Origin: Cyanoderma ruficeps
Lineage: Eukaryota; Chordata; Aves; Passeriformes; Timaliidae
DNA: 64,000 nucleotides
NCBI GenBank assembly: GCA_008694505.1
Contig: VZDJ01007747.1
Coordinates: 40,714,523 to 40,778,522, forward strand
Reading direction: 5' to 3'
Positions 61,138 through 64,000 of the stretch are shown piece after piece. Below the pieces are notes generated by a model that did not search any database, was not told the origin of the DNA, and saw only the letters and a program-made list of their open reading frames with translations. Positions within the stretch are counted from its first letter, which is position 1, and each line of letters starts with the position of its first letter. The translations under genes and the position numbers were made by a program.

Positions 61138-64000
61138 AGCTGCTTGTGTGCAGATACCTATTGCTCATTCCTGATGTGCTTGATTTTGCAGTGAGCACTC
61201 AGGTAGTGACAGCCTCCTCTGCAGACAGCTCTGCTGACTGATGGCAGGACCCCAGAACAGCTCTGTGAGTGAGGTGCAAAGCAAGGCCTTCAGGTCAAAA
61301 AATTAAAATCCTAATGAAAGATGTGCACTGAAAAGTAACTTGTGCTTTCATGTCCACCGACTGTGAAACCTCCGTAAGAGTTGTACAGATGTTCCCTCCT
61401 TCTTAATAGAAGTGTTCTGGATCCTGTTTTTCTTGACTAGAGACTGACAGCTTTTAGAAGTGTTGTAATGATGAAGTGCCATTAGCTGCACACCATTCAC
61501 ATCTTAAATTGCAATTTAATTGTTGTGTTCCTTGCTATTCTTGTAAAATAGTTGGCTATGGTCAGGATCTTGATTTCCAGCACTTCTACTTGCTCTTTAT
61601 TTTCTTGTTTTGTAGGTTATTCATTTTTTGTTGAATTATATGTCTTTCTGTGATCAGTTGGCATGGAAACATGGCTCCTTTATAGGCCAGTTGCTTTTAG
61701 CATTAATTTGCAGGTACTTGTTTTTGAATGTGAAAATGGAAACCATTTATGTTCTTCATCATTCCCCATCATTAATATGAGCATGCTTTCTGATGCAATG
61801 TAAATTATCTTGCCTTCTGTCTTACAAGGAAAAATGTACTCTTAGAGCAAGAAAAAAATTACTTCATCATGTGCACTGTATTAGAAAGACAGTACTTCAT
61901 ATAAGCATTTTTTATACATAAAAATTAGCAGAATCAGTGAAATAGAGACTAACACCAAAACTTTCTGCTCAGAAAGTACCCTACATTTCCTAATAGTGCA
62001 AAATGACACCACCCAGTTTTTGTTTCATTAATGTATTTATTGACATTGCTCTTTATTTTTTTTTATTATTGGCAGAGTGCCCTGTTTTCTTTCAAGAGTT
62101 CACTACATTTCACTGGGGAAAAAAGTTAGAGATTTGCTTTGGTCTATACTGACAAAAGTAAAGGAATAATTTCATTATTATTTTGTGATTTTAGTTAGTG
62201 GAGTTTGGAGTTCCCGAAATACCTCAATACTGGAAAAAGTCGCATTCTGGACATCTTTTGCTGTTATTGGAGCAGTATTGATGGTGCTGTGATTGTGTCC
62301 TGCAGTGTCTCTGCTTGGAGAAAAAGGGGTAGTACTATCACACATCTTCACAGAAAGTAGTTAGGCTATTAGTATGTGTTCACTTTTATAGAGATTTGGA
62401 ACTCTATCTGAATAAATAGTGGTTTAAATGTTGATAACTATCTAACTTAAGATCTGCTATAAGCAGTTGCAGAATTGTTTCCAGTGTAGTGTTTGCTTTC
62501 AAGTTCTTTGGGATGAGATTTGATCTCATTCCTAACAGCTCCAGACCTTTGTCTGAAGATCTTTGTACAGATTGGATATGCAGAATAAAAATAAGATTTG
62601 AATTCATGTCCTTTGGCTCATTCTTCTCCATCCTGTTCCAGGCTTCAGACACTTTGTTTCACTAACCATTTATTAGGGAGAGTGCAAAACAAATAAATTC
62701 AATTGGTACTGCTCATAACTCAATTTTACATGTTTAATAAACAGTCAGTTCATCTGGCCTGTTTGGGTGTAGCACTGAACTCCTTTTTCTTTATTCTCTA
62801 AGTTAAAGTACACACAGTTGAATTTCAAAGCCGTAAGTCTGTGCAGCATTTAACAAATTTCAGTGAAAGCACCACAGAGCTGCAGGTTAGAAATATTTTG
62901 TTCATGCCATTTGCTCTATGTTATGCATGTCGTGGCATTACTCAGCACCCATATTGCTCATTCCCTCTGGACAGTTTTTAAAAAATAACCGTAAAACAAA
63001 ACAAACCAATCCCTCTAGGTCCTACCCCCATATTTTTGCATTTCATCTTTTCTTTAAATAACTTTGGTGGAAAAGAAAGATTTCGCTTCATGTCAAACCC
63101 TTCTACCGAAACTGTTCAGAGCTTTCATGTAGTTACTTGCCAGTGGTTTTGTTGGAGGTTGAGAGAGTTTAGTACATGAGATGAGGCTTTTTTTACAGTT
63201 TACAGACCAGATTTTCACTAATCATAATGCAGCCGTGAGAAGAAGTTGAGCCTTGATGCTTCCTGTGTGACACTATCTCATCATGGAGAATAAAACCATT
63301 CCTTCCTCCCTTCAATCCCCTACCCTCATTCTTTCAACACATCTGTTGAAAAAGAAAATGAGTCCCACACCAGTCTTGGTGTACTGCAGAGTAACTGGTG
63401 ACAGGATGCGCTAAACTGGTTTTTTCCCCTCTCCATCCCTCCCTGCAATGTCTGATGGTGCTCCTGGCCCAGGAAAGGCTGCAGACAAACACTCTGAGGA
63501 TAAAACTCCCACTGTTAATTCACTTTATCCCCATACTGAATTGGAATGTTTCTGGTGTAGATTGAACTCTTCTTTCATATTCTTTCTGGAACTAAACTTT
63601 CAGTAACCAGCACAGCCTCTTACATATTTTTCATTCTTTAACCAAATGTTGAGTGTGGTGGTGTCCCTTCTCAAATCCATTTACTCACTGAAATCAAAGG
63701 CTTCCTGTATGGTGGAAGGCTCTCCCATGTTCTGTTGTGGGTCCTTGTCAGACCTCCCAGAGCATTAAGCTGCTAGTCATGCTGTCCTTTTAATATTTTT
63801 GACGTAAAAGTTTAATTATCTTTATGTGAAATATTTAACATAAGCTTTAAGGGATGTATAGCTCTGATTAAATTGAGAATTTTATCACAGCCCGAGGGTC
63901 ATATTTCACAATGTATTGTGATGGTGTAGACTTTATAAGGAAATGAGGCTAATTCATTATTAAAAAAATAAGCCTAGGTGGAGTTTCTTCTTAAAGCATT

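Larger units (their letters stand above)
47462..64000 (+). other. CTBP1: CTBP1 intron 1 (5' part, runs off the window)
   Basis: The intron starts with GTAACC directly after the first coding exon and continues to the window edge, so it is at least 16.5 kb long. I looked for the exon 2 coding segment (VRPPIMNGP...) and for a short-isoform exon ending ATGTCAG before GT, and found neither. The first ~180 bases are still CpG-rich. The rest is AT-rich intronic DNA with one sense CR1 (57786-58530), a MIR-like relic (~56970), a G/T-rich tract (56631-56766), a T18 run (59009-59026) and an exact palindrome at 61116-61137. No other coding exon is convincing. Confidence 0.85.

Noticed and set aside
47462..64000. 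CTBP1 exon 2 or a short-isoform start exon (MS-G-VRPP)
   Set aside because: I found no segment encoding RPPIMNGP and no ATGTCAG followed directly by a GT donor; these exons probably lie beyond the window or could not be recognised.

Overview
The window is vertebrate nuclear DNA, and most likely comes from a bird. It carries eleven degenerate CR1 LINE fragments, the dominant avian repeat; most are 5'-truncated and keep the 3' end. There are a few ancient MIR-like SINE remnants, a solitary LTR that resembles songbird endogenous-retrovirus LTRs, an AT-rich background and one strong CpG island. I see no bacterial or organellar genes, CRISPR arrays, rRNA or tRNA. Calling it a passerine rests only on my recollection of the LTR family and is an inference.

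One protein-coding gene is recognisable. At the 3' side of the CpG island (about 46050-47650), the + strand encodes MGSSHLLNKGLPL followed by a phase-1 splice donor (47422-47461 | GTAACC). This is the N-terminus of the long isoform of C-terminal binding protein 1 (CTBP1), a dehydrogenase-fold transcriptional corepressor. The window holds its promoter, 5' UTR, first coding exon and the first 16.5 kb of intron 1. Exon 2, which would begin with the VRPPIMNGP segment, is not in view.

Layout: 1-46050 is a gene-poor upstream flank with scattered CR1 fragments (4680, 8668, 15926, 16617, 25066, 27108, 30160, 30755, 39090), one solo LTR in minus orientation (23181-23801), two MIR-like relics and several low-complexity tracts. 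46050-47650 is the promoter CpG island. It is split by an AT-richer stretch that contains a sense CR1 3' end (46708-46962) and a 14-base A tract. 47462-64000 is CTBP1 intron 1, with one sense CR1 fragment, one MIR-like fragment, a G/T-rich tract and an exact 22-bp palindrome.

Nearly all open reading frames in the window are short chance frames, frames inside CR1 remnants, or GC-rich frames in the CpG island. The observations most worth checking are a 5' UTR reading frame that overlaps the CTBP1 start and looks like a signal peptide, a second upstream region open in frame with CTBP1, the CR1 insertion inside the promoter island, and three unusually long exact hairpins or palindromes. I found no convincing evidence of a previously undescribed system.
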